DNA of 64,000 bases from Magicicada septendecula (GCA_034769895.1 JAWRYS010000982.1:208362-272361); one strand, 5' to 3'. Counted from the stretch's first letter, positions 1 through 9,189 are shown. A program made the numbers and translations. Notes: generated by a model from the letters alone, not told the origin.

Positions 1-160
1 AGTGTTGTGCAACAACAAAACTAACAAAAATGTACACTAATTAAAAAAAAAACAAAAATAACTAATTCATCAATGATAAAAATATGTATATTTTACAAGC
101 TAAATACAAAAAAGAACAAATTTAGTAAATAAGAACTTGAAAAATACGTAAATTGACCGC

Positions 161-240
161 GTGACCGAGTGGACACGGCTGTGACCGAATGGACGTTGCC
201 GTGACCGATTGGGCATTGCCGCGACCGAATGGACGCAGTG
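161..240 (+). repeat. Four tandem 20-bp units of the subterminal motif
   Basis: Units begin at 161, 181, 201 and 221, exactly 20 bp apart. Each starts with GTGACCGA(A/G)TGG or a one-base variant, followed by a more variable 8-bp filler (ACACGGCT, ACGTTGCC and similar). The same 12-mer recurs on the far side of the transposase segments, which argues for a role in the element rather than a chance microsatellite. Confidence 0.8.
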
Positions 241-507
241 TGAAGTAAGCATTAAATGACTGACATTAGTAGCTTTTGTTTTCCACATAAACACGTTGTA
301 AGCAAAATATCATGCAACAATAACTAATCCTATGAGAGAAAAATGAAGTCAGAGTAAATTAAGTCAGCACATAAAGAACTTGCGATTTCCAAAAAATACG
401 TTAATTACAGCCAACAACCAGTCCTATTAATAACCAAATGTCTCAATTTCACTATACCTTAGCAAACTAAATGTAAAAATGAAAATAAATTTAACAGTTT
501 CAACCTT

Positions 508-1524
508 CTAAAAAATACTGACTGGAGTTTCGAATTTATGAAATATGCGATCCCCTTTAACAACTATTGTGGGGTCAGGTAGCACATCCACTACTTCTGA
601 TAAATTTACAAAAGAAACATCGTTTTCATTGGCACAAAACAGGGCTTTATTATTACCGCAGTTTTTTAAAAACATTACCTCAAATTCATCATTGATTATT
701 TTACTCTGACAAACAGCAACAAACTGATGTGATCCTGACTTTTTTTGTTCACTTTTTAAATTAATTAAAAGGTATGTTCCCAATTTAATGTTGTCTCGTG
801 ATGTCCTCGGTATCATCAGTGGATCGTCATCATCTTCCTCTGAAGACGTATATATGACATCATAAACAGATTTTCTTGGAGCTTGTTTATAGCCGGAGCA
901 TGATGGTTCCTCAGACTGAAATTGATTGTTAACTGTACTTACATTATGAGATGACACATCATTGATGGGGCTGGTATCCATCATTACAACGTCCGAAGTC
1001 AAATCTGGGGTGCCTTGAGTTTCATAATTTTGGAAAATCGACCAAATGGTATAGTGATTACAATAAAGTGTATTCCTACATCTGAAACAAGATAGGCTCC
1101 TAGAGTACATTATTTCCGGCGTCCACGTAATTTGATGAGTTTTCATAATGTTACGAATTTCCGGTATTTCAGATTTAGCTACTTCATTTTTTACCCAAAC
1201 CACTTCAGCATCAGTAACTTCAAGTACATGAATCTTACTGCCCTTGAATAGATCAGTGAAATCCGAAGCATAAGTTACATCCATGCCATGACTTACTCTT
1301 TCATCTGCTAGTCTTTTTAACGTGCCTCCAATACCATCCATAGGCCCCTTCCCGTGGCCAGCCTCCGTGTAGTTCCAAGTCATGAAATTTAAATTGCTAA
1401 AGTATCTTGATACTGTGATGTTCATTAAGTGGATGTTAATCCTATTTCTATATTGACTCGAAGGGCCATCAGAATAGAAATGAACTACTTCTGTCTTAGG
1501 ATATTCTGTTGCAGTCTGTTTCAT
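508..1524 (-). CDS. Transposase catalytic C-terminal segment (Asp and Glu)
   Basis: A 338-residue open segment starting at an ATG. HFYSDGPSSQYRNR gives Asp19 and WNYTEAGHGKGPMDGIGG gives Glu54, with 34 residues between them, a spacing seen in D-D-E enzymes; Asp63 is an alternative acidic residue. After the core comes a Cys/His group (C146, C149, C155, H157) that could bind zinc, then an acidic, Ser-rich stretch (EEDDDDP near 230). The SDG-SQY-RN and GHGKG-DG-GG signatures are shared by many uncharacterised arthropod and cnidarian proteins that I regard as transposon-derived. The superfamily name is not certain. Host domestication is possible but unlikely given the broken frame upstream. Confidence 0.65.
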   Translation of the reverse strand: MKQTATEYPKTEVVHFYSDGPSSQYRNRINIHLMNITVSRYFSNLNFMTWNYTEAGHGKGPMDGIGGTLKRLADERVSHGMDVTYASDFTDLFKGSKIHVLEVTDAEVVWVKNEVAKSEIPEIRNIMKTHQITWTPEIMYSRSLSCFRCRNTLYCNHYTIWSIFQNYETQGTPDLTSDVVMMDTSPINDVSSHNVSTVNNQFQSEEPSCSGYKQAPRKSVYDVIYTSSEEDDDDPLMIPRTSRDNIKLGTYLLINLKSEQKKSGSHQFVAVCQSKIINDEFEVMFLKNCGNNKALFCANENDVSFVNLSEVVDVLPDPTIVVKGDRIFHKFETPVSIF

Positions 1525-2099
1525 GTTTCAGTATGGGACCCATGTGCGCCCACACTGCGTGTGCCTGATGATCCTGAAACGGTGCAGAATGATTTTGCTT
1601 CAATTTTTTTGTTATACCTAACATAAAATACTCCTGTATGTAGGGTTATTTGCCGCTTGGGCGCACCAAAATGAGCCGATTGTATTTCTTCAGAATACTT
1701 AGCGATATAATTTTCTGAGAAATCTATTCTGAAGAGCAATTCCCCTTCAGTCAAGTTTTCTTTAAGTGCTTTAAGTTGGGATGCTTGATGAATTTGATAA
1801 AATACGTGTTTTTGAAATTCAGGCAACATTTTCTTAAAAGTTTCAATTAAGGTTGAAACCAGTTTATATTCTTTAGCCTTTATAATTTTTTGTATTACCT
1901 TCTTTTCCCCTTTAATCAGCATTTCTTCTTTTACTCTCTTCCACTGATAAAATTTTATCTTAAAATTGTTTTTGTAAGTAAATTCTAAATCTTTCAACTT
2001 ACAATCAGCGCACTGGTTCAACATACATAATTCGTTTCTTACCGAACATGTAACGATTTCTAGGACTTCTTTAGAATTTGTTTCCTTTATAATATTCAT
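1521..2099 (-). CDS. Transposase segment with the first catalytic Asp
   Basis: A 192-residue open segment. A CxxC pair (C30, C33) lies in CADC. The motif RIDFSENY places a probable catalytic Asp at residue 126, followed by HFGAPKRQITLHTGV; the pairing of a D-F-x-E-N-Y motif with this string is characteristic of a widespread, little-characterised invertebrate transposase family. Its C-terminal end (from about residue 173, SFCTVSGSS) drifts out of the expected frame: a neighbouring frame reads VWAHMGPILK, the kind of sequence expected there. That suggests at least two frame changes around 1520-1580. It overlaps the next segment by 4 bp. Confidence 0.6.
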   Translation of the reverse strand: MNIIKETNSKEVLEIVTCSVRNELCMLNQCADCKLKDLEFTYKNNFKIKFYQWKRVKEEMLIKGEKKVIQKIIKAKEYKLVSTLIETFKKMLPEFQKHVFYQIHQASQLKALKENLTEGELLFRIDFSENYIAKYSEEIQSAHFGAPKRQITLHTGVFYVRYNKKIEAKSFCTVSGSSGTRSVGAHGSHTET

Positions 2100-2517
2100 A
2101 TTTTTTAAAAGCCAAGACCATCAGTTCCATGTTCGCATGCTTGATACAAGCACACGTATCCCTGTCTGACTTTTTCGGTGCCGTAACCCAAAACGGACGC
2201 GCTCTAGAAAAGGTCGAGTATGATATTTTAATTTTATGTTCTTGTATCAATCTTGTGTATAAATTTGATTTTGAGTCCAAAAGTATCCTTCGTTGTTTTT
2301 TTTCTTTGTTTTTTACAATAAAATCTTTCTTTCCAGGGCACATCTTGCTGACAGAATCATCCTCATAAAAATTAATAAGTGTGCTTCTTAATTTGCCAGT
2401 AATGCAGGTCTTTTTCTTTCGCGAGTAGATAAAAGTGTCAGTGTTAGTCAAATTTTTATTTAACGAGTAAGGCACAATTCTAGTAAAATATTGTTGAACG
2501 CGGTACTTTTTTAACAT
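2071..2517 (-). CDS. Transposase central segment
   Basis: A 148-residue open segment between the basic N-terminal piece and the catalytic core, about 40 bp from the former and overlapping the next segment by 29 bp. It contains a Lys-rich stretch (KNKEKKQRR, about residues 69-77) and the phrase YSTFSRARPFWVT followed by Cys-containing CACIKH. A Phe-Arg-Pro-Trp pattern of this kind, then Cys and His residues, precedes the catalytic Asp in the same invertebrate family as I remember it. No function can be assigned alone; it is best read as part of one transposase gene. Confidence 0.5.
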   Translation of the reverse strand: MLKKYRVQQYFTRIVPYSLNKNLTNTDTFIYSRKKKTCITGKLRSTLINFYEDDSVSKMCPGKKDFIVKNKEKKQRRILLDSKSNLYTRLIQEHKIKISYSTFSRARPFWVTAPKKSDRDTCACIKHANMELMVLAFKKYEYYKGNKF

Positions 2518-2560
2518 TTTGTTTCCAACAGCTTTACAGATGAGCTGTTGTTTTTTGTTT

Positions 2561-3295
2561 TTAGTTCCTGCATCCTTTATCTGACTCTTCAGTTGTATTT
2601 CCAGAACTTATCCCAAAAAACAGTTGTTTTTTTATTTTGGGTGAAACGTTCTCTTTACCAATTAAATTTGAAACACGTTTTTTGGGAGATGGTGAGCTGT
2701 GATCTTTCATTTTATTCGTCTTTATTTGCAGTCCCTTTTTGTATTTTTCAAGTTTTCTTTTTAAACGTTTTACTTGGTTTTCTTGTTCTGCAATTTTTCT
2801 ATAAGCCTTGGCCTTCTCCCTCCTGATTTTCTTTCTTCCCCTTTTTTTCTGATGTGACTCTTGAACTGCCCAATCTTCGTCTGAATGGAAGGGTGTATGG
2901 GCAACAATTTGTTCTTGTGATTTACGTTTTTCTGTCCTCTTTCGTTTGTATTCCCTCCAAACCTTTTTAATTCTCCGGTGCTCTCGTGGCGTCATATCAC
3001 TCACAGTTTTTACTTTGTTTTCTTGCTTAAGCCTAGCATAGCGTTCTCTATCCTTAGCCCTCTTCTGTTCTAGTTGTTCTTCACTTAATTTTTCCCGACC
3101 CCGCCGTTGTCGTTCTCTGGGCAAGTTTCGTTGGTGCTCAAGCTTTTGGGAATCTGACTTAAGTTTTTTTTTTCGTTGGTGCCATAGTTCAAGAAATTTC
3201 CAAAGTGCCAAGTGGTTCTGCAATATATAAAAAAAATTGCACAACCTATGTAATTCAGTAAAATTTGCAACACAAATCAGTTTGGTAAACATCAT
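2561..3295 (-). CDS. Transposase N-terminal segment: basic, coiled-coil region
   Basis: A 244-residue open segment very rich in Lys, Arg and Glu. Residues about 55-130 alternate basic and acidic clusters (RQRRGREK, KRAKDRERY, KVWREYKRKR). A short heptad-like stretch near 167-188 (QVKRLKRKLEKYKK) suggests a coiled coil, and several basic patches could act as nuclear localisation signals. Arg-rich openings of this type precede the catalytic core in related invertebrate transposase-like proteins. The first 50 residues are hydrophobic and unlike the rest, so the true start is probably internal. It is in a different frame from the next segment (2071-2517). DNA binding is inferred, not shown. Confidence 0.5.
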   Translation of the reverse strand: MMFTKLICVANFTELHRLCNFFYILQNHLALWKFLELWHQRKKKLKSDSQKLEHQRNLPRERQRRGREKLSEEQLEQKRAKDRERYARLKQENKVKTVSDMTPREHRRIKKVWREYKRKRTEKRKSQEQIVAHTPFHSDEDWAVQESHQKKRGRKKIRREKAKAYRKIAEQENQVKRLKRKLEKYKKGLQIKTNKMKDHSSPSPKKRVSNLIGKENVSPKIKKQLFFGISSGNTTEESDKGCRN

Positions 3296-3802
3296 ATGAA
3301 TGGTTCAGAAATCAAAGTTTTGATATTTGGATTGAATTGAGATTTACCGGTTTTTAATAAAATTAGTTTCTAAATTAAGTAAATTTTAAAACAAAAACTC
3401 GGATGTTTATTGTCGATCTATAATTTTAAGCAATTAACCGAAAACAATCGATTGCTCTAAACATAATATTAATTGATGGGAATGTATGTAATGTAACTCA
3501 TTTCATACCTTAAACAAATAAAAAATGACAATTAATGATTATTTAGTTATTATCACTCATTAAGTAGTACGGTATTAAGTGGTATAAAATAAAGCAAGCT
3601 GAAATTCAGCTAAAATGATGTAAAATATTCTTGATCGGTTGATTGACAAAATATTTTAATCGGCTAATTGACTGATTACGTGGGCAAAATTTCTTTTTTT
3701 TATAATGGGCGAGCTTTTAAAAATTCGTTTTCATGTTTAATTCAGAAAATATTTGTGAGAAATTGGAAACATAGGAAAAACCTGGCCGTGAAACAAAATA
3801 TT

Positions 3803-4395
3803 CCATTCGGTCACGGAATTTCTATCCGGTTACGTGACCGAATGGAAAATTTGAGTAACTACATTGATTTACTGCCGCTAAAAACTTAGCAACTACTTGG
3901 TATTGTTAGGTTAGCTTTCTTTTTTGAGCAGCATTCTAATTCAATAAAAATACCTGCGTATATAACTCTTTTTGCAAGAACAATCGACGTGACCGAGTGG
4001 ATAAGTAATTAATATACTCTAAGTTTCCTACCTCAGTTCCAGATATTTTATGAGAATTTCTTCAATAAACACAGACAATTTTGACTGAATCACACGCTCT
4101 GGACAAAAGTGAACACAATACCGGCAAACGGCGGGAAAGTGGTAGGCGCGGAAATATTTCGTGCGAGTTTTGAAATTCCAATTACTCGACTTCGGCTGCT
4201 TCAGGGACAAGTTTAATTGCAATAAAATAAATTGTATATAATTAAAATACAAAAAAATGTCATTCTGGCCACAACCACTAAACATATAAATACTCAAAAC
4301 TCAAAACTGACAATCTGAAATATTTTTGATGAAATATTTTGTTAATAGGAGCAATGGAAATCCATAGTTTGCTGTCGGGGACAGTGACCGAATGG
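3803..4395. repeat. Dispersed right-side copies of the 12-bp motif
   Basis: CCATTCGGTCAC lies at 3803-3814 (inverted), GTGACCGAATGG at 3834-3845, GTGACCGAGTGG at 3989-4000 and GTGACCGAATGG at 4384-4395. Unlike the left cluster these are spread over about 600 bp and occur in both orientations. The intervening DNA is AT-rich and holds no recognisable gene; open frames here have no family features. Confidence 0.7.
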
Positions 4396-5040
4396 AAAAA
4401 ATGGGATGAAATTTTACTTTTTAACTGCCATTAATACTAAAAAAAAATTAAAAAAAAAGGTTTTATTTAATAAACAAAAGCATACTGATTCAGTAATTAT
4501 ACAATTTAGTCCATAAATAATGTTATATTATTTGTTTTTCTTTAGGGACTTGAATTCTCTCTCTTTGTGGTGGCCACCCTTAAGTAAAAATGGGTATTAC
4601 ATACATAAAACATATACTGACAATAATGTCTGGACAAAAAGTGTTCAGAATCTGAAAGTTTTATTTTGTTTTGGAAGTCTACAAAAAGTTTTATTTGCTT
4701 TAGTTCAGTTCAATACAAATTATAATAAATCGTTTCAATAATAAAACAGTGAGCAACATAATTTTCTTGTTTTAATTTGTAAGAACTGTAATAAAGTCAT
4801 TTGTCATTTCAAATTGTCAACCTGAGTAACTACAATTCAATTTTTAATGTGCACTGAATCGTTGTGAAAACATCATCACAAAAGCATAGTTTTGAGAAAT
4901 CATCACATATTTACTTATATTCACATGCCTAAAAATATATTCATCTACTGATACTTTCCATAAATGCCACTAACAGCAATTTACTGTATTCTGTTGAATA
5001 TCTGCAAGTTTCATTATTTCATATTATATTTAACTTGGGT
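4396..5040. other. AT-rich interval, no gene seen
   Basis: Low-complexity A/T-rich DNA between the subterminal-repeat transposon and the mariner fragment. One short open frame (4520-4741) has no recognisable motif and biased composition; I do not regard it as a gene. Confidence 0.6.
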
Positions 5041-5857
5041 TTACGAAGTTGTGTGCATGGTGGGTGCCAAAAATGTTGACTCCGGAACACCGCGAAAATC
5101 GCGTTTCGGCCGCACGCGAATTTCTTTAACGTTTTCAAACTGAGGGTGAATCCTTTCTCGACTCAACTGTGACTGGGGACGAAACGTGGGTGTGTCACTA
5201 TACTCCTGAGTCAAAAAGACAGTCTCTGCAGTGGCGCCATACCCATTCGCCAACATCCAAAAAATTCAAAGTTCAGTCTTCACAGAGGAAAATCATGGCA
5301 TCCGCCTTTTGGGACCGGAACGGGATCTTGTTGGTCGATTTCATGCCCAAAGGGACCACCATCAATGCTGCTGCATATTGTGAGACCCTAAAGAAGTTGA
5401 AACAACAAATCAAAGACAAAAGGAGGGGAATGCTGACTCGTGGTGTGTCACTCCTTCATGACAACGCCAGACCCCATACCGCCCGGCTCACTCAGGACCT
5501 GCTCATGTCGTTTGGATGGGACATTGTGACTCATCCACCCTACTCCCCGGACCTGGCACCCTCGGATTACCATCTTTTCACCAAATTGAAGGAGTTCTTG
5601 GGTGGACAGCGATTTTCAGACGATGAGGAGGTCATGGAGACTGTGAAAAAGTGGCTTAAGGAGGTGGAGCGGAAGGTATATGCCGAGGGTATACAAAAGC
5701 TGGTGCCCAGGCTTCAAAAGTGCATATTGACCTCAACGGCGATTATGTGGAGAAATGATAACATATTTTGGCACATACCCTGTAAATTTCATTAAAATAT
5801 ATTCATTTTTCGATTTTTAACACGTGTTGTATTCTTACTTTCTGGACGTCCCTCGTA
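5041..5857 (+). mobile_element. mariner (Tc1/mariner, DD34D) fragment, 5'-truncated
   Basis: The 3' end carries the terminal repeat (TTCTGGACGTCCCTCG, ending at 5855) followed by TA (5856-5857), the expected mariner target. The 5' end is missing: homology to transposase begins abruptly near 5043, inside the N-terminal half. The flanking DNA after the TA is the terminal repeat of the Merlin element, so mariner probably inserted into a TA within that repeat. Cut-and-paste DNA transposon; this copy cannot encode a complete transposase. Confidence 0.9.
5043..5795 (+). pseudogene. mariner transposase, truncated and interrupted
   Basis: The frame reads KLCAWWVPKMLTPEHREN, typical of mid-transposase, then a TAA at 5127-5129 where family members have a Gln codon, then an open frame to the stop at 5793-5795. 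Catalytic Asp residues lie in VTGDETW, LLHDNARPH and SPDLAPSDYHLF, with 34 residues between the second and third: the DD34D signature of mariner. The helix-turn-helix N-terminus is absent. The open part begins at a GTG codon, so no real start remains. Family placement is secure; subfamily is not assigned. Confidence 0.9.
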
Positions 5858-6000
5858 TGTTATATAAACACGAGAAAAATAATTTTAAATGGCGGACGAA
5901 GCTATTTATGAAGAAAAAAAATAAAATAATTACTCCCATAAGCACGCATGGAAAGGTAAATGAGCGCCATATTAACTGTGGAAAATGACATTTAACCTAT
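5858..6000 (+). repeat. Merlin left terminal inverted repeat
   Basis: Starts TGTTATATAAACACG and runs through ATTAACTGTGG. It matches the reverse complement of 8165-8290 closely and matches 7520-7670 in direct orientation. The outer edge (expected TTTTTTCTATT) is missing because the mariner end lies there. Confidence 0.85.
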
Positions 6001-6523
6001 CTTGCTTACACAGTCGTTTATAACGACTTCACTGATATCACTGTGTACTATTTTTCAAATTGTTTCACTATAGTTTTGGATCACGAAAATCACAATTCAC
6101 AATAGCACCACTAACCTTTTACTTTTGAACATATTTTACTTAAATTCATTTGTTGTGTAGTCTGACGCCAAAAACCCGCGAATTTATGAAGACGGTCGGT
6201 GAGAAGGCCTGATTGGTCAAAACAAAAAAATAGCATGTTAATAAACCGTAAAGTTCAAAATTTTGCATATTCTCACTTCTAATTGGTTTGTCATGAGTGT
6301 GTGTGTGTCTGTTTAGACAAAAACGCACCAACACTATTTATTCACATGGTTTCGCCCGAGCAATAAGGTAGTCCTTTTAGTGTATTCTCGTGTAGCGGTA
6401 TTTATTTAGTGAATTTCAGTGTTTTTGTTTGTGCTATTGTGTGGTGTTATTATTAATTATTTCTGTTGTTTAGGAAACACCAGATTTGTTAATAAACATA
6501 TTATTAACATATTTAATACTGCA

Positions 6524-7450
6524 ATGGCCTGCCATGATATTCAGTGCAGTAGGAAGCCGGACAACTGCATTCGAATGAATAAGTCTGATATTATCGACTT
6601 TTTAATTTCCCACGGGGTTATTAAAGGGTCAATAAATTGTCCTTCATGTGGGTCCCTATTAGAACTGAATAGACAGACATATTTTCGGTGTCAAAATTTG
6701 CGAGAAGTGGTGTCTAAAAAAAAGAAGAGGAGATGTAACATCATGTGGTCAGCACGAGAAGGTAGTTTCCTTTCTAAGACCCACCATCCTCTCACAACCT
6801 ACTTTTACCTGGTCTGCCACATCCTTCATACCCTCCGCCTCATCACCTTCTCATGCTGAATTATGATGTGAGCTCCCGCTTCGTCATCGACTGGTACAGT
6901 TTTTGTCGAGAAATTTTTATTTTCGATGCCCAGCGCACTTCATCTAAGCTTCGGGGGGGGGGGGGGCTGGAAAGACTGTAGAAGTCGACGAGGCAAAATT
7001 TGGTCGCCACAAATATAATCGGGGCAGCGCCATTGAAGGACAGTGGTTGTTCGGGGGGAGTGGAACGTGGTTCTGGGAAGTGTTTTTTTTATACCGGTTG
7101 AGCACCGGGATTCCACTACTCTCCTCAACATAATTGAGGAGTGGATTCTTCCACGCACAACTATAATCAGTGGCTGCTGGAAAGCATATGAGTGCCTGGA
7201 AGAAGCGGGGTTTGTTCACCGTGTGAATCATAAGAAAAACTTCGTGGACCCCGCTACCGGCGCACACACAAACACAGTTGAGAGGGCATGGAGAGAAGTG
7301 CGAAATGGTATCCCACGATTCGGGCGCAGTAAACAACATTTCATGGGATACCTGGCGGAATTCATGTTTAAGAGGTGCCACCCGCTAATGTTCCGCCTCC
7401 ATGCCTTCTTCAGACCCGCAGCCGAATTATCCCCCAACACATTAAGGTAA
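6524..7450 (+). pseudogene. Merlin transposase (DDE_Tnp_IS1595/ISXO2-like), frameshifted
   Basis: The likely start is the ATG at 6524 (MACHDIQCSRKP). An N-terminal zinc-ribbon-like part has NCPSCGSL then FRCQN. A second frame from about 6830 reads VIDWYSFCRE, a third reads KTVEVDEAKFGRHKYNRG with the first catalytic Asp, and the open frame 7043-7450 ends the protein with FVDPATGAHTNTVERAW, carrying the catalytic Glu. The second catalytic Asp, usually in SDCWKAY, is Gly here (SGCWKAY). Frame changes fall near 6780-6840, at the 13-G run before 6965, at the G run near 7055 and at the T run near 7085. This copy should be inactive by both criteria. Confidence 0.85.
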
Positions 7451-7508
7451 GAGTTTCATTATTATATTTATGCATTTCATGTGCCCACGCGCGTGTGTAT
7501 AATATATT

Positions 7509-7670
7509 TTTTTTCTATTGTTCTATGTCATATAAACATGGGAAAAATTAATTTTAAACGGCGGTCGAACCTATTTACGAAGAAAAAGAATAAAATAATT
7601 ACTCCCATAAGCACGCATGAAAGGTGAATGAGCACCCGTATTAACTGTGGCAAATTACATTTAACCTCTC
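7509..7670 (+). repeat. Internal direct copy of the Merlin terminal repeat
   Basis: Matches the left repeat in the same orientation (ATAAACATGGGAAAAA through TTAACTGTGG) and keeps the outer TTTTTTCTATTGTTCTATG block that the left copy has lost. Paired with the inverted copy at 8165-8301 it would delimit a roughly 790-bp non-autonomous derivative (MITE). A CT-rich tract follows at about 7665-7681. Confidence 0.75.
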
Positions 7671-8164
7671 TCTCTCTCTCAAGCACAGGTATGCCTTCAT
7701 TTGCTAGTGCGCAGAGATTAGATGTTAGACAAATTATATATGTAACGTATGAATATACTGTAGATATTTATACTACTTGGAGTCGTAGAGTTATTAATGA
7801 CTTGAGAATTATGTAATAAGGTCTTCGGGGCAAAGCCCCGAAGACGGGGGCGGTCTAGGTATTGTCTAGTTACGCGCGCGTGAATAGACTCTGTGAGGCC
7901 CGCCGATGGGCCGAGCGGCACCGGCGGTGCCTTTGTACATTAAAGCATTAGAGTTCTGTTTCAAAAAGAGGGATGTATAATTTTGTTGTGGCCGCAGGCC
8001 GCCCAAGCATGTATGTATACGCGTGTATTTCATAACTAGATAAACGCATGTAATTTGGCGCGTAAACTTGATGAACTGCAGTGATGGGTAATCCGCGCAT
8101 GACGTCATAACTCGTCATTTGCTGTGCATTAGTGCACCGACTGCAGTGATCCCACTAACTACTC
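7671..8164. other. Interior of the putative Merlin MITE, with GC-rich hairpins
   Basis: No coding signal. The segment is notable for three short GC-rich inverted repeats in otherwise AT-rich DNA: 7821-7845 (11-bp perfect stem, AAA loop), 7917-7931 (GGCACC, GGC loop, GGTGCC) and GGCCGCAGGCC at 7990-8000. CTAG occurs shortly after the first hairpin, at 7855 and 7866. Confidence 0.6.
7821..7845. repeat. Perfect 11-bp hairpin
   Basis: GTCTTCGGGGC, loop AAA, GCCCCGAAGAC. It is followed by CTAG at 7855-7858 and CTAGT at 7866-7870. A hairpin just before CTRR is the usual Helitron 3' end, but no matching 5' end was seen. Confidence 0.9.
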
Positions 8165-8301
8165 AGTTAATATGGCGCTCATCACCTTTCCATGCGTGCT
8201 TATTGGAGTAAATTTCATTTTTTTTCTTCATAAATAGCTTTGACCGCCGTTTAAAATTATTTTTCCCGTGTTTATGTAACATAGAAGAATAGAAAAAACT
8301 A
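8165..8301 (-). repeat. Merlin right terminal inverted repeat
   Basis: Reverse complement of the left and internal copies: begins AGTTAATATGGCGCTC and ends in ATAGAAGAATAGAAAAAACT. It retains the outer segment, so this is the best-preserved end. Confidence 0.85.
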
Positions 8302-9189
8302 TTTCACCCCAATATCAGCTTAGATTAGAAAGGAAATAATTACATTTATAACAACGCACTCTTATACTAGTTAAATCCACATACATTAAACTAGTGGTAC
8401 CTTTAGAGCTACCAACCTCCAAGCTTAGTCTAAACATTGTGTTGTGTTTACAGCATACCTGAAAAAAGTCTTACATTTATATATGCTGATGTGAAAGTTG
8501 GAATGATTAATTCAGACATTAAAACGGAAATAAAAATTAAACAGGAAACCTTGGTAACTTTTTACTAACGGAAGATATTTTAATGTACAATCGAGTAATT
8601 CTTCTAGCTTGTGGATAATGTCAACACACAACGAAGAACCACATCCACATTGAAATTAATTTTTGATAATGAGTCTGCATTATATTACAAATGAAATTAT
8701 CCGTAATTATACTTCATACCCATCAATGACTATTATTGTTACTTCCACCATAGCGAATAGAAGTGATTCTTCTGTCTCTTCTACTCGCTGTTTCCACCTT
8801 AACCTAACGTCCAGTTGTCTTTAAATAAGTAAATTACCTTAGACCTTCGTAAGTATACTACGGCTGCTATAATTTAGTTTCACTAACATAAACTATTCAA
8901 TACACCGCTGCAGGTAATAAACTTTTCGAAAGCACTGTAAACACTAATTAAGTGATGAGTATGTAAATACAAATTATGCTATTCACCATATTAAAACATT
9001 ATTCAAATTCAGTGCCATACAAATCACATAATACGAAACTAACATACAAACAACAAAATATCTTCCAACATAGAAACTAACAGTTTTCCGCATAATCTAA
9101 CACCTAATTATATGAATAAATAACCGAACAATGTCTACAGTCAGATCTAGCTAAACAGTCGTCTAAATGCTCTGCGTTACAGTATAAAA
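8302..9189. other. AT-rich interval, no gene seen
   Basis: Non-coding DNA between Merlin and the large palindrome. I see no long open frame, tRNA-like fold or repeat shared with the rest of the window. Confidence 0.6.

Larger units (their letters stand above)
161..4395 (-). mobile_element. DDE DNA transposon with subterminal repeats (bounds approximate)
   Basis: Seen: a minus-strand block of four consecutive protein-coding segments (3295 down to 508) with transposase-like motifs is flanked on both sides by copies of a 12-bp motif, GTGACCGAATGG or a one-base variant: four at 161-232, and more at 3803-3814 (inverted), 3834, 3989 and 4384. Inferred: the motif copies are subterminal binding sites for the encoded transposase, so the element spans at least this interval. 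The first putative catalytic Asp is in the 1521-2099 segment; the second Asp and the Glu are in the 508-1524 segment. Terminal inverted repeats and a target duplication were not found; the true left end may lie outside the window. The segments lie in different frames, so this copy is probably decayed unless short introns are involved. Confidence 0.6.
5858..8301 (+). mobile_element. Merlin-type DNA transposon, degenerate
   Basis: Two inverted repeats of about 140 bp (5858-6000 and 8165-8301) bracket a Merlin/IS1016-like transposase relic. The repeats share TAAGCACGCATG, GGCGG and TTTATGAAGAA blocks with few differences. A third copy of the repeat, direct relative to the left one, lies at 7509-7670 just past the transposase. 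The left repeat lacks its outermost bases because mariner abuts it. No target duplication could be checked for that reason. Confidence 0.8.

Noticed and set aside
161-240. Regular 20-bp repeats as a possible CRISPR array
   Set aside because: No distinct spacers, units too short, setting eukaryotic; the motif recurs singly and inverted on the other side of a transposase.
4028-4297. 89-residue minus-strand open frame near the right subterminal repeats
   Set aside because: No recognisable motif and AT-driven composition; it overlaps the repeat-bearing flank of the transposon.
7447-7683. AGGTAAGAG after the Merlin coding end and a CT tract ending in AG at about 7683, as a possible intron
   Set aside because: The interval contains a copy of the terminal repeat rather than a clear downstream exon, and Merlin homology is already complete at 7450.
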